Positions 1 to 7,145 of a DNA stretch of 19,096 nucleotides are shown here, piece by piece. The notes under the pieces are model-generated. The model saw only the letters and a program-made list of their open reading frames with translations, was not told the DNA's origin and searched no databases. Position numbers and translations under genes: made by a program. The DNA is from an uncultured Eubacterium sp. (GTDB lineage: Bacteria; Bacillota; Clostridia; Peptostreptococcales; Anaerovoracaceae): NCBI GenBank assembly GCA_947367725.1, contig CANBFZ010000004.1:1-19096 (forward strand), written 5' to 3'. Within the stretch, counting starts at the first letter, position 1, and each line of letters begins with the position of its first letter.

Positions 1-714
1 CAGTGCATACTCCACAGAAAAAACTTGTCCCGGCGCAGCCTTTTCTTCAAAATATGCAGTTGGGTGTCCATCCTCTACAGATGGTAATGCCGCCGGCTTT
101 GGCGAAATTTCTAAAATCTGCACATGCTGCATCTGCTGTCTCTCAACTGGCAGCGGTATGTGTACGCGCACTGTTTTGCCCGCTTCCATCGCCTGTTCCT
201 GAATCCAAACTTTGTGGCGAATGTGAATATGTGCGGACGTCTCCTGCCCATCTACTAAATTTGCAATCAGTTCGTCAACGGCTTCCACTTCTTCCGCTCT
301 TGCCGCCTGTTTCTCATACGCATCGCCTCGTTCGCGTGCTTCTCTTTCCTCCATTTCTGGATACACTTTAAAAAGCGTACTGCAGAAACTTCTCAAATAG
401 CGCACCTGCCCATTGAGATATATGAAATCCACCTTATGATCAAGGCGCAGTGCATCCAGTTCTTCTGCCGTAAAAGACGGAATTCTCTCTTGTATCATCG
501 CCAGCGCCTCTTCTTCTGTACGATTATAACATTTCTCCAGATGTTCCAGATTGGCAAGTTCCAATTCCAAGCGGCAGCGCATGCTGTAAGAAAGTTCGCC
601 TGCCAGTCGTCTGTCAATGATTGCGCGCACCCGATCAAAATGTCCGCTCCATTTTTCCTTTAAAATATCCTCCGGCAGCGGCACTGCCTGATATTGCAAA
701 TCCTCAAACTTCAT
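1..714 (-). CDS. Transglutaminase-like domain protein, N-terminal 238 codons (partial)
   Basis: The minus strand is open from an ATG at 712-714 to the window edge, 238 codons without a stop, so the C-terminus is missing. The visible part begins MKFEDLQYQAVPLPEDILKE. A charged, mostly helical stretch rich in Glu, Arg and Leu follows up to about residue 165. From about residue 180 comes a beta-type segment with HIHIRHKVWIQ and VRVHIPLPVERQQ. From memory, this layout of helical region, then a beta domain with a VHIPLPVE-like strand, resembles clostridial proteins carrying a transglutaminase-like (cysteine protease fold) domain further on. The catalytic Cys-His-Asp would lie outside the window, so the function is an inference. 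A GAAGGAG ribosome binding site lies about 13 bases upstream, a slightly long spacing. There is no signal peptide, so the protein is probably cytoplasmic. Coding status is secure; the family call is moderate. Confidence 0.6.
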   Translation of the reverse strand, partial: MKFEDLQYQAVPLPEDILKEKWSGHFDRVRAIIDRRLAGELSYSMRCRLELELANLEHLEKCYNRTEEEALAMIQERIPSFTAEELDALRLDHKVDFIYLNGQVRYLRSFCSTLFKVYPEMEEREARERGDAYEKQAARAEEVEAVDELIANLVDGQETSAHIHIRHKVWIQEQAMEAGKTVRVHIPLPVERQQMQHVQILEISPKPAALPSVEDGHPTAYFEEKAAPGQVFSVEYAL

Positions 715-765
715 ATGTAACGTAAAACTCCTTCTCGCTTATGTCAGCTGTAACAAATCAAATAC

Positions 766-774
766 AGTATACCA
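766..774 (-). promoter_or_regulatory. Candidate extended -10 promoter for the transglutaminase-like gene
   Basis: The minus strand reads TGGTATACT, an extended -10 (TGn plus TATACT), about 50 bases before the start codon at 714. No good -35 hexamer sits at 16-18 bp, which an extended -10 can tolerate. It lies downstream of the terminator that closes the carboxykinase gene, so this gene appears to have its own transcript. Confidence 0.5.
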
Positions 775-833
775 CATTCCTTTAAAAATCCTAGTAAAAA
801 ATATCAGAAATAAAAAGTTCTGCATTTTAAAGC

Positions 834-863
834 AAAAAGACCCTGCACGGCGCAAGGTCTTTT
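834..863 (-). terminator. Intrinsic terminator after the PEP carboxykinase gene
   Basis: On the minus strand AAAAGACC pairs with GGTCTTTT, extended by a wobble and TGC/GCA around a five-base loop, and it runs into TTTTT. It lies 10 bases past the carboxykinase stop codon. The T-flanked stem is also nearly symmetrical on the plus strand, but no plus-strand gene reaches it. Confidence 0.85.
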
Positions 864-872
864 GGTATTGCA

Positions 873-2636
873 TTATAGAATCTGTTCTTTCAGTTTCTCA
901 AAGTTCTCTGTGATTTCTTTTGGAAGCCATTCAAACTGGCTGTAAAACTCTTCAATGCCCTGAATTTCATCCTTCCAGACTTCTTTGTCAACACGCAGCA
1001 GCTTTTCTAAAGTTTCTGCATCGATATCTAGTTCATTAGTATCGATATCTTCTGCCTTCGGCTCAAATCCAAGCGGTGTTTCTACTGCATCCACACTGCC
1101 TTCACAGCGGTTGAGCATCCACAGAATGACGCGCAGATTATCACCGAATCCTGGCCACATGAACTCGTCATTTTCATCTGTTCTAAACCAGTTGACATGG
1201 AAAATCTGCGGCGGATTGGTCATCTTCTTACCCATATCAATCCAGTGCTGGAAATACTCGGACATATTATATCCGCAGAACGGCAGCATTGCCATCGGGT
1301 CATGACGGACAACGCCTACTTTACCAACAATAGCTGCTGTCGTCTCAGATGCCATGGCAGAACCGATGAACACACCGTGATTCCAATCCTTTGCCTGGTA
1401 AACAAGCGGTTCCGCTTTTGCTCTTCTGCCGCCGAAGATGATGGCAGAAATCGGCACACCCTCGCCAGTCGCAAATTCATCCGCAATGGTCGGACAGTTA
1501 GCAGCAGGTGCTGTAAATCTTGAATTTGGATGCGCGCCCTTTTCTTCAGAGGTTTTTCCGTTCCAAGGGTTACCCAGCCAGTCTTCTCCGTTTTCAGGCG
1601 GATTTTTATCCAGTTTTTCCCACCATACAGTATTATCATCTAAGTTTCTTGCCACATTGGTGAAGATGGTATCCTTATGGGTCGTTCTAAGCGCATTCGG
1701 ATTGGATTTTTCGTTGGTTCCCGGCGCAACACCAAAGAAACCGTTTTCTGGATTGACTGCATACAGTCTTCCATCTTTTCCGATACGCAGCCATGAAATA
1801 TCATCGCCAACGGTAGAAATCTTGTATCCTTTTTTCTTAAAATATTCCGGAGGCGTCAGCATCGCCAGATTGGTCTTTCCGCAAGCGCTTGGGAAAGCAC
1901 CGCAGACATACTTCGCTTCTCCTTCTTTATTTTCAATCTTTAAGATCAGCATATGTTCTGCCATCCAGCCTTCCTGTTTTCCCAGGTAAGAGCCGATACG
2001 CAGCGCCAGACACTTCTTGCCCAGCAGCACATTTCCGCCATAAGCAGAGTTGATGGACCAAATGGTATTGTCCTCAGGAAAATGTGCGATGTACTTTTCT
2101 TGTTCGTTAATCTGTGCTTTGGAATGCAGACACTTGGTGAAATCTGCCCCTTCATTGAGTAAATCGATCACCTTCTGATTCACATGGGTCATAATTGCCA
2201 TGCTCAGAACAACATAAATAGAATCAGTCAGCTCAATCCCAATCTTTGCAAATTCAGTACCCGGCACACCCATAGAAAATGGAATGGCATACATGGTTCT
2301 GCCCTTCATACAGCCGTCAAAGAGTTTTCCCATCTTATCATACATTTCCTGCGGTTCTACCCAGTTATTGGTAGGACCAGCATCTTCTTTTCTGCGAGTG
2401 CAGATCACGGTTCTCTTCTCGTCTCTGGCTACATCTTTCGGGTTCGTGCGGTAATAAAGACAGCCAGGCAGTTTTTCCTGATTCAGTTCAATCATTTCTC
2501 CGGTCGCAAGGGATAGTTTTCTGATTTCGTCAAGTTGTGCCTTGCTTCCGTCTACCCAGACAATTTCGTCCGGTTTGGTTAATTCCGCCATTTCTTTTAC
2601 CCAATCGTTTACCAATCGGTTGGTTACCATAGTCAT
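873..2636 (-). CDS. pckG: Phosphoenolpyruvate carboxykinase (GTP-dependent)
   Basis: The 587-residue protein converts oxaloacetate plus GTP to phosphoenolpyruvate, CO2 and GDP. In anaerobes it can also run in the carboxylating direction. The GTP-type family is shown by the kinase loop FPSACGKTN (residues 248-256, with the family's reactive cysteine), the metal-binding GDDISW (277-282), the nucleotide-binding stretch NPENGFFGVAPGT (295-307) and YGGN (199-202) near the substrate site. ATP-type enzymes have a different P-loop and lack this Cys. Length is close to the usual 590-620. The start has AAAGGAG nine bases upstream. A dedicated promoter lies at 2730-2758 and a terminator directly follows, so it is probably monocistronic, although no terminator separates it from tenI upstream. 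The enzyme is cytosolic and central to carbon flow between C4 acids and glycolysis. Confidence 0.97.
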   Translation of the reverse strand: MTMVTNRLVNDWVKEMAELTKPDEIVWVDGSKAQLDEIRKLSLATGEMIELNQEKLPGCLYYRTNPKDVARDEKRTVICTRRKEDAGPTNNWVEPQEMYDKMGKLFDGCMKGRTMYAIPFSMGVPGTEFAKIGIELTDSIYVVLSMAIMTHVNQKVIDLLNEGADFTKCLHSKAQINEQEKYIAHFPEDNTIWSINSAYGGNVLLGKKCLALRIGSYLGKQEGWMAEHMLILKIENKEGEAKYVCGAFPSACGKTNLAMLTPPEYFKKKGYKISTVGDDISWLRIGKDGRLYAVNPENGFFGVAPGTNEKSNPNALRTTHKDTIFTNVARNLDDNTVWWEKLDKNPPENGEDWLGNPWNGKTSEEKGAHPNSRFTAPAANCPTIADEFATGEGVPISAIIFGGRRAKAEPLVYQAKDWNHGVFIGSAMASETTAAIVGKVGVVRHDPMAMLPFCGYNMSEYFQHWIDMGKKMTNPPQIFHVNWFRTDENDEFMWPGFGDNLRVILWMLNRCEGSVDAVETPLGFEPKAEDIDTNELDIDAETLEKLLRVDKEVWKDEIQGIEEFYSQFEWLPKEITENFEKLKEQIL

Positions 2637-2671
2637 AAAGTTTTTCTCCTTTTCTCTTTTTATAACGCAGG

Positions 2672-2687
2672 CCGCTTCGGCGGAAGC
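2672..2687 (-). other. Small hairpin in the pckG leader
   Basis: The pckG leader can fold either CCGC-CGAA-GCGG (2672-2683) or GCTTC-CGCC-GAAGC (2674-2687), two overlapping short stems about 25 bases before the ribosome binding site. The two are mutually exclusive. I see no larger structure and no known riboswitch signature here, so this is a weak call. Confidence 0.3.
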
Positions 2688-2729
2688 AGTCTATTACATT
2701 GTACACCGTTTTTTTGTGTATACAAATTC

Positions 2730-2758
2730 ATTCTATACCAATTGCTCTCGTTTGTCAC
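2730..2758 (-). promoter_or_regulatory. Sigma-A type promoter of pckG
   Basis: The minus strand reads GTGACA, 17 bp spacer, TAGAAT; each hexamer is 5/6 to consensus. It lies about 95 bases upstream of the pckG start, giving a leader of roughly 85-90 bases, and falls in the gap after tenI. Confidence 0.65.
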
Positions 2759-2797
2759 GCACATATTTCCTTTTTCGTCAAAATATTTGCACGGCAT

Positions 2798-3358
2798 CTA
2801 CTCCATCCTCATAAACCTACTCATCATGCAGATCCCTGCAGCCCCTGCTTCGATGCACAAAGACGCATTTTTCTCCTGAATCCCACCAATGGCAAAAACA
2901 GGAATGGTTACACTGCTGCAAACAGATTCCAGCGTAGAAAGTCCCCGCGGCGTAAGACCCGGCTTGCAATCCGTTTCAAAAATGTGACCGTAGATTAAAA
3001 AATCCGCGCCGCGACTTGCCGCCATTTCCGCCTCTTCCCTGCTGTGAACAGATACGCCTGTTCTGGGAATATCCGCTAAATCCTTCATTCCCGCGTCCAT
3101 GAACGCAGAAAACGGCATCTGTACGCCGTCAGCCGAAAGCTGTCTCGCAATCTGTAATCTGCCGTTAAAATAGCAACGCACGCCTTGGGTTTTACAAAGA
3201 AGCAACACCTGCTCCGCAAGCCGCTGGTATGCCGAATCCGTCAGGTCTTTTTCGCGGAGAATCAAAGCCTGCGGCTTTGTTTTGAGCACCCTTTCGATTT
3301 GGGTTAAAAAATCTCCATGAACCAGATGGCGATTTGTAATTACGATTTTTTTACACAT
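2798..3358 (-). CDS. tenI: TenI-type thiazole tautomerase (ThiE/TenI fold)
   Basis: The 186-residue protein is a TIM-barrel member of the thiamin phosphate synthase/TenI family. TenI aromatises the thiazole carboxylate made by ThiG; ThiE joins thiazole and pyrimidine. Visible motifs are ILREKD (33-38), the GVSVHSREEAE segment (101-111), GHIFETDCKPG (124-134, with His125 at the position I recall as TenI's catalytic His) and the phosphate-site AIGGI (156-160). Where ThiE has a HLGQxD motif this protein has GVQMPFSAF, and NGR (65-67) replaces the ThiE version; both match the Bacillus TenI pattern as I remember it. The start at 3358 was chosen because it overlaps the thiH stop by 8 bp and begins at the first conserved beta strand. 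A longer reading to 3544 would lie inside thiH. It is the last gene of the thi operon. Somewhat shorter than typical (about 205). ThiE remains an alternative. Confidence 0.8.
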   Translation of the reverse strand: MCKKIVITNRHLVHGDFLTQIERVLKTKPQALILREKDLTDSAYQRLAEQVLLLCKTQGVRCYFNGRLQIARQLSADGVQMPFSAFMDAGMKDLADIPRTGVSVHSREEAEMAASRGADFLIYGHIFETDCKPGLTPRGLSTLESVCSSVTIPVFAIGGIQEKNASLCIEAGAAGICMMSRFMRME

Positions 3359-4604
3359 AAATATAGTCGTTGACGACCGGCTGCAGCCCTTCCTCTTCAA
3401 TATCCTGATACATCTGGGCAAAACTTCTTTCGTCTGCGATTGCAAACTGCTCGTCACCGGCATCCGCCGCATCCTTTCCGTCATATTTGCTTTCGTGATC
3501 CCCGATTCCCGTGGAAACACCGGCAGAAACCTTTGTAGCGGCAATTTTCACAATACCATTGCGAAAATGTGCTTCCTCACGGGTAGATACAGTAATGCCC
3601 ACATACGGCAAAAAAATGCGGTAAGCACAGAGCACCTGGCAAAGCTGCCGCTCTCCTACATCCAGTGGATTAATTTTGTCATTATTTACAATAGGACGAA
3701 GCCGCGGACAGGATAGAGAAAACTCTCCGTGGGGATATTTTCTTTGCAGATAATACACATGCAGTGCTGACGCCAACGCGTCTTTTCTAAAGTCAGAAAG
3801 CCCGAGAAGCGCCGACATGGCAACACCGCGCACGCCGCCCATCAGCGCCCGCTCCTGGGCATCAAACCGATACGGAAACACCCGCTTATGTCCCATCAGA
3901 TGCAGTGTCTCGTATTGATCCGCGTTATAAGTTTCCTGGAAAACAGTCACATAGTCCACCCCGCATGCATGGAGGTAGCGGTACTCGTCCACATTAACCG
4001 GATAAATTTCAATACCAATATTGCGGAAGTATTTGCGGGCAATCTTTACTGCTTCGCCGATGTATTCCACACTGCTGACCTTACGGCTTTCTCCGGTCAG
4101 AATCAAAATTTCTTCCATGCCAGAATCTGCAATGACTTTCATTTCTTTCTCGATTTCTTCATAGGAAAGTTTCTTCCTGCGGATATCGTTGTAGCAGTTA
4201 AAGCCGCAGTAAATACAGTAATTCTCGCAATAATTGGCGATATAAATCGGCGTAAAGAAGTACACCGTATTGCCGAAGTGCTTGCTGGTTTCTATTTTGG
4301 CTTTTGCCGCCATCTGCTCCAGAAACGGAAACGCAGCCGGAGAAAGCAGGGCCTTAAAATCTTCTATGGAACAATTCTCTTGCGCCAGCACCCGTTTCAC
4401 GTCTGCCGCCGTATAGCTTTCATAGTTGTAGGTGTTCATCTGCGTCAGTACCTTTTCCATCACATCTGATTGAATCTGCTCCATCCCTTCCATATATTCC
4501 ATATGGTTTGTTCTGGCTGACGGGTTCGCTTCAATCTGATGCTTTCTCAACAGTGCCTGGGGAGAAAGCTTTTTAGAATCGATCAAAAACTGGTTTTCTT
4601 GCAT
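3351..4604 (-). CDS. thiH: 2-iminoacetate synthase ThiH (radical SAM tyrosine lyase)
   Basis: The 417-residue radical SAM enzyme cleaves tyrosine to p-cresol and dehydroglycine, the C2-N donor for the thiazole ring. The 4Fe-4S/SAM motif CxxxCxxC is Cys126, Cys130 and Cys133 in YCENYCIYCGF. LLSPAAFPFLEQ (87-98), ILTGES (about 165) and FSLSCPRLRP match ThiH throughout. The related hydrogenase maturase HydG carries an extra C-terminal cysteine cluster, which is absent here, and the protein ends in GLQPVVNDY as ThiH does. The anaerobic ThiH route (rather than ThiO glycine oxidase) fits an anaerobe. About 40 residues precede the region where E. coli ThiH begins. The start at 4604 is kept because GGGGGAG lies 8 bases upstream; Met35 is a less supported alternative. 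It lies 13 bp after thiG and overlaps tenI by 8 bp. Confidence 0.95.
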   Translation of the reverse strand: MQENQFLIDSKKLSPQALLRKHQIEANPSARTNHMEYMEGMEQIQSDVMEKVLTQMNTYNYESYTAADVKRVLAQENCSIEDFKALLSPAAFPFLEQMAAKAKIETSKHFGNTVYFFTPIYIANYCENYCIYCGFNCYNDIRRKKLSYEEIEKEMKVIADSGMEEILILTGESRKVSSVEYIGEAVKIARKYFRNIGIEIYPVNVDEYRYLHACGVDYVTVFQETYNADQYETLHLMGHKRVFPYRFDAQERALMGGVRGVAMSALLGLSDFRKDALASALHVYYLQRKYPHGEFSLSCPRLRPIVNNDKINPLDVGERQLCQVLCAYRIFLPYVGITVSTREEAHFRNGIVKIAATKVSAGVSTGIGDHESKYDGKDAADAGDEQFAIADERSFAQMYQDIEEEGLQPVVNDYIYV

Positions 4605-4617
4605 TGGTTTTCTCCCC

Positions 4618-5391
4618 CTAATCCCTCAAAAATCCCGTCAATGGATCTGCGGCGCTGGCACCTCGCTCCAGCACTCTGCCAAGTCCGGATAAATACGCGC
4701 TTCTGCCTGCCTCGATGGCTTTTTTGAAAGCGGACGCCATGGCAGGAATATCTCCGGCAGTTGCAATGGCCGTATTTGCCATAACTGCAGCCGCTCCCAT
4801 CTCCATGACCTCACATGCCTGAGACGGCTTGCCAATGCCTGCGTCAACGATGATCGGCAGGTCGATTTCATCAATGAGAATCTGCAAGAATGCTTTGGTC
4901 GCCAGCCCTTTGTTGGACCCAATCGGCGCTGCCAGCGGCATCACTGCGGCTGCCCCGGCGTTTACCAGATCTCTTGCTGTGTAAAGATCGGGGTACATGT
5001 ACGGCATTACGATAAACCCCTCTTTGGCAAGAATTTCTGTCGCTTTGACCGTTTCCACGTTATCCGGCAGCAGGTATTTGCTGTCCTGCATGATTTCGAT
5101 TTTTACAAAATCACCGCATCCCAGTTCTCTGGACATGCGGGCAATTCGCACTGCTTCCTCCGCGTTTCTCGCCCCGCTGGTATTGGGCAGCAGCGTTACA
5201 TGCGCTGGAATATAGTCCAGAATATTTTCGCTCTGTTTCGTATTGGTTCTGCGCACGGCAAGGGTAATCATTTCAGCGCCTGCCTGTTCCACTGCTGCCT
5301 GAATCAGTTCCATAGAGTATTTTCCGGAACCCAGTATAAATCTGGAAGTAAATTCTCTTCCACCTAAGTTCCATGTGTCTTTCTGTCCCAT
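4618..5391 (-). CDS. thiG: Thiazole synthase ThiG
   Basis: The 257-residue TIM barrel condenses 1-deoxyxylulose 5-phosphate, dehydroglycine and sulfur from ThiS thiocarboxylate into the thiazole phosphate carboxylate. Lys97 in FVKIEI fits the Schiff-base lysine, with Glu99 next to it. [12 protein letters not shown] (151-162) and [11 protein letters not shown] (182-192, with the conserved Asp183) are the other diagnostic loops, and ANTAIA (205-210) completes the phosphate site. Length matches the family. AAGGAG lies 7 bases before the ATG. A 62-bp gap separates it from thiF upstream, with no terminator visible, so it belongs to the same transcript. It normally works in complex with ThiH or ThiS. 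Confidence 0.97.
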   Translation of the reverse strand: MGQKDTWNLGGREFTSRFILGSGKYSMELIQAAVEQAGAEMITLAVRRTNTKQSENILDYIPAHVTLLPNTSGARNAEEAVRIARMSRELGCGDFVKIEIMQDSKYLLPDNVETVKATEILAKEGFIVMPYMYPDLYTARDLVNAGAAAVMPLAAPIGSNKGLATKAFLQILIDEIDLPIIVDAGIGKPSQACEVMEMGAAAVMANTAIATAGDIPAMASAFKKAIEAGRSAYLSGLGRVLERGASAADPLTGFLRD

Positions 5392-5453
5392 CTGTCTCTC
5401 CTTTTCTGTCTTCTCATGCCTTCTGTTTCATATGAGGCGTTTTCGTTTACTTG

Positions 5454-6110
5454 TCATGCTGTCTGTGCTTCTTCTGCAAGCAACCGGACAATCATATTCG
5501 CCTGATGCGCTGCGCAAATCATCACCCGCGGTGCCATCAGCCCCATGCCCGGCGCCAGCTGCGAAACACCATCACCACACAGATAATACTGGCTGGTAAT
5601 GCGCCGCGTCTGAATTGCATTGCTGTCTCCATAGCCTGCCATGCCTGACGCACCCACCAGATATTTCCCCGGCAATTCCGTCAGCACGCAGTTTGTTAGC
5701 ATGGCTTTTTCCTCAGGATCATCAAACGCTTCGCAGATGTAATCATCTTCTGCAAGCAGCTGCGGAATATTTTCCTCTGTCAGTTTAACAAAATCAGTGA
5801 CAATTTTGGCATAAGGGGAGAATCTTCGGATTTCCTCTGCCAACGCTTCTGGCTTCGGCATACCCAGCTGACTGACCGCATACTGCTGTCTGTTCAAGTT
5901 GGACAAATCCACCCTGTCAAAATCAATCAAATGCAGCTGCCCGACACCGCAGCGAGCCAGAGAAATCGCGATAGCAGAGCCAAGTCCACCAAGACCACAG
6001 ACGGCAACTTTTGCGGCAGATAACTTCTCCTGCAGTTCCCTGCCGTGACGCAGCTGCAGGCATTCTCTGATTTCCTCTTCGGTTGGTAGTTTTCTATGCT
6101 CCTCCGTCAT
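5454..6110 (-). CDS. thiF: ThiF-family sulfur-carrier adenylyltransferase (short, clostridial type)
   Basis: The 218-residue E1-like protein is expected to adenylate the C-terminal glycine of ThiS so that it can be thiocarboxylated. Residues 39-45 give the nucleotide loop GLGGLGS; IDFDRVD (62-68) and NLNRQQY (71-77) are the usual ThiF/MoeB ATP-site motifs. It is shorter than E. coli ThiF (about 250) and lacks its paired CxxC zinc motifs. This matches the short ThiF subfamily usually found beside thiS-thiG-thiH in Clostridia. The start codon shares one base with the thiS stop (TGATG), and an AGGAGG lies inside the end of thiS, so translation is probably coupled. The sulfur donor protein (IscS or NifS type) is not in the window. 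Confidence 0.93.
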   Translation of the reverse strand: MTEEHRKLPTEEEIRECLQLRHGRELQEKLSAAKVAVCGLGGLGSAIAISLARCGVGQLHLIDFDRVDLSNLNRQQYAVSQLGMPKPEALAEEIRRFSPYAKIVTDFVKLTEENIPQLLAEDDYICEAFDDPEEKAMLTNCVLTELPGKYLVGASGMAGYGDSNAIQTRRITSQYYLCGDGVSQLAPGMGLMAPRVMICAAHQANMIVRLLAEEAQTA

Positions 6111-6304
6111 CAGCCGCCTCCTACAAAACTTACGATTTCGATTTTATCTCCGTCTACAAGAATTGTCTCTTCATATTTTGCCTTTGGCACGATTTCCCCA
6201 TTGCGTTCCACTGCAATTCTCGCTCTGGGAAAATCATTTTCGTCCAGATATGCCGCTAAGCTTTTTCCCGCTGCTAAAACATCTGCCCCGTTAATTCTTA
6301 CCAT
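6110..6304 (-). CDS. thiS: Sulfur carrier protein ThiS
   Basis: The 64-residue beta-grasp (ubiquitin-like) protein carries the sulfur for thiazole formation. It ends in SFVGGG, and the terminal Gly-Gly is the site adenylated by ThiF and then converted to a thiocarboxylate. The LAAYLDEN and [10 protein letters not shown] segments are typical of the family, and the length is normal. AAAGGGAG lies about six bases before the ATG. It is the first gene of the thi operon, preceded by a leader with a strong terminator-like hairpin. Confidence 0.96.
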   Translation of the reverse strand: MVRINGADVLAAGKSLAAYLDENDFPRARIAVERNGEIVPKAKYEETILVDGDKIEIVSFVGGG

Positions 6305-6327
6305 AGCTTTCTCCCTTTCTGATCAAC

Positions 6328-6376
6328 AAAAAAAACGCACGAAAGTTCACACCCGCGGTGGTGTGCCCCTTCGTGC
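6328..6376 (-). promoter_or_regulatory. Terminator-like hairpin in the thiS leader (candidate attenuator)
   Basis: In the minus-strand transcript GCACGAA pairs with TTCGTGC and CACACC pairs with GGTGTG. The two helices are separated by an internal loop (GGGG opposite AACT, partly pairable), close on the six-base loop ACCGCG, and are followed directly by eight U residues. This is a complete intrinsic terminator located between the thi promoter and the first gene. That position implies conditional read-through. The leader (about 90 bases) has none of the TPP riboswitch signatures (CUGAGA, GAACCUGAUC-like). Only a small GGCTTTAGCC hairpin precedes the large stem, and no obvious antiterminator is seen. 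I recall a candidate RNA class named after thiS in comparative surveys but cannot confirm a match. Confidence 0.75.
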
Positions 6377-6400
6377 GGCTAAAGCCAACACTCTGCTTTT

Positions 6401-6429
6401 ATTGTACTCAAAATTTATGATAAAGTCAA
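6401..6429 (-). promoter_or_regulatory. Sigma-A type promoter of the thi operon
   Basis: The minus strand reads TTGACT, a 17 bp spacer, TACAAT; each hexamer is 5/6 to consensus. The predicted transcription start near 6394 gives a leader of about 90 bases before thiS. Confidence 0.85.
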
Positions 6430-6501
6430 TGCGAATATACCATAAACTTGTGAAAACAATCCTACTGACGCATCCATTTTCCTTATGCTACTGATCCTAT
6501 T

Positions 6502-6993
6502 TTATTCGCATCTCAACCCGTAGGTAATGCTTTCCGCGTCATAAAGCAATTCAATGGTATAGGTATATCCCGGATTGCAAGTTAGGCTTTGCAAATTCTT
6601 CGCGATTATTTTTCCTGCAGCATCCTCTGTTACCCGTTCGTTTTGAAACTCTTTTACAATGATTTCCTCCGGCTGGGTCTGATAAACCACCCGAAACGCA
6701 ACCGCTGTTCCTTCTTCTACACATATGGTCTGTACTCTATCGCCATTCAAATTTGGTTCCGCCAACTTCTGTTCACCATAAAAGTCCCATCTGCATCCGC
6801 AAAACCGATTCATCGGAACACGTTCTTCACGACCGTCTATATCGGTATATGCAAGCTCTATCGTAGGTCATTTCTCGTAAACCGTCTGTCTGGCACCAAT
6901 GAAAACGAAATAGATAAATACGCAAAGGTAACATGTGCCAATGATTATTGCGAAAATATATGCTTTCTTCTTCATTTTTTCTCTTTCGGTCAT
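6502..6993 (-). pseudogene. Membrane-anchored hypothetical protein interrupted by an in-frame TGA
   Basis: Read without interruption this is a 163-residue protein. It has a short basic start (MTEREKMKKK), one membrane segment (AYIFAIIIGTCYLCVFIYF, about residues 11-29) and an outside domain containing FCGCRWDFYGE and a tail ending YGLRCE. Codon 42 (6868-6870) is TGA, between VYEK and PTIELAY. The two halves are in the same frame, and both read like the same protein, so I call it a nonsense-disrupted gene. CGA to TGA is a single C-to-T change that would do it. A downstream ATG at 6813 has no good ribosome binding site. The start may also be the inner Met7 (6975); both have weak sites. Alternatives are a sequencing error or recoding, but I see no selenocysteine insertion hairpin signature. 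Function not recognised. It is the last gene of the accessory island. Confidence 0.65.
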
Positions 6994-7008
6994 TACTGTA
7001 TTCTATCG

Positions 7009-7083
7009 TTATAGAACAAAATCTTGTTTGTGAATCTATTTCGGGAAAATACCTAGTACACGATACCGGATTTCCACCCAAAT
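7009..7083 (-). pseudogene. 3'-terminal remnant of a duplicate of the 7757-8242 gene
   Basis: The minus strand here encodes IWVEIRYRVLGIFPK, then a TAG (7036-7038), then IHKQDFVL and a TAA. The intact neighbour at 7757-8242 ends VWVEIEYRILGIFPK-QIRAQELII-stop. Of 24 aligned positions 14 are identical, the stop falls where the neighbour has CAG (Gln), and the final stop aligns. Upstream of this tail the resemblance ends: only about 45 bases separate it from an AGGAGG motif (7131-7136) that looks like the old ribosome binding site. Most of the gene therefore appears deleted. The remnant sits between the intact 7146-7757 gene and the TGA-broken gene. Confidence 0.7.
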
Positions 7084-7145
7084 GCCATACACTCAAAATG
7101 CAAATATCACACTTTCCACAAATTACCGCTTCCTCCTAATCTCAT

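Noticed and set aside
1..663. Plus-strand open frames opposite the transglutaminase-like gene
   Set aside because: They are antisense to a 238-codon minus-strand frame with a promoter, ribosome binding site and biased codon use.
3359..3544. N-terminal extension of tenI
   Set aside because: The extra 62 codons lie wholly within thiH in another frame, and the family homology starts at the Met at 3358.
6305..6400. TPP riboswitch upstream of thiS
   Set aside because: The conserved CUGAGA and GAACCUGAUC-like segments are absent and the leader is too short.
6827..7096. Open frame with a CGKCDIC-like cysteine cluster just upstream and a Met at 7096
   Set aside because: It overlaps the duplicated tail at 7009-7083 and the TGA-split gene, both better supported in another frame; it has no ribosome binding site and an implausible composition.
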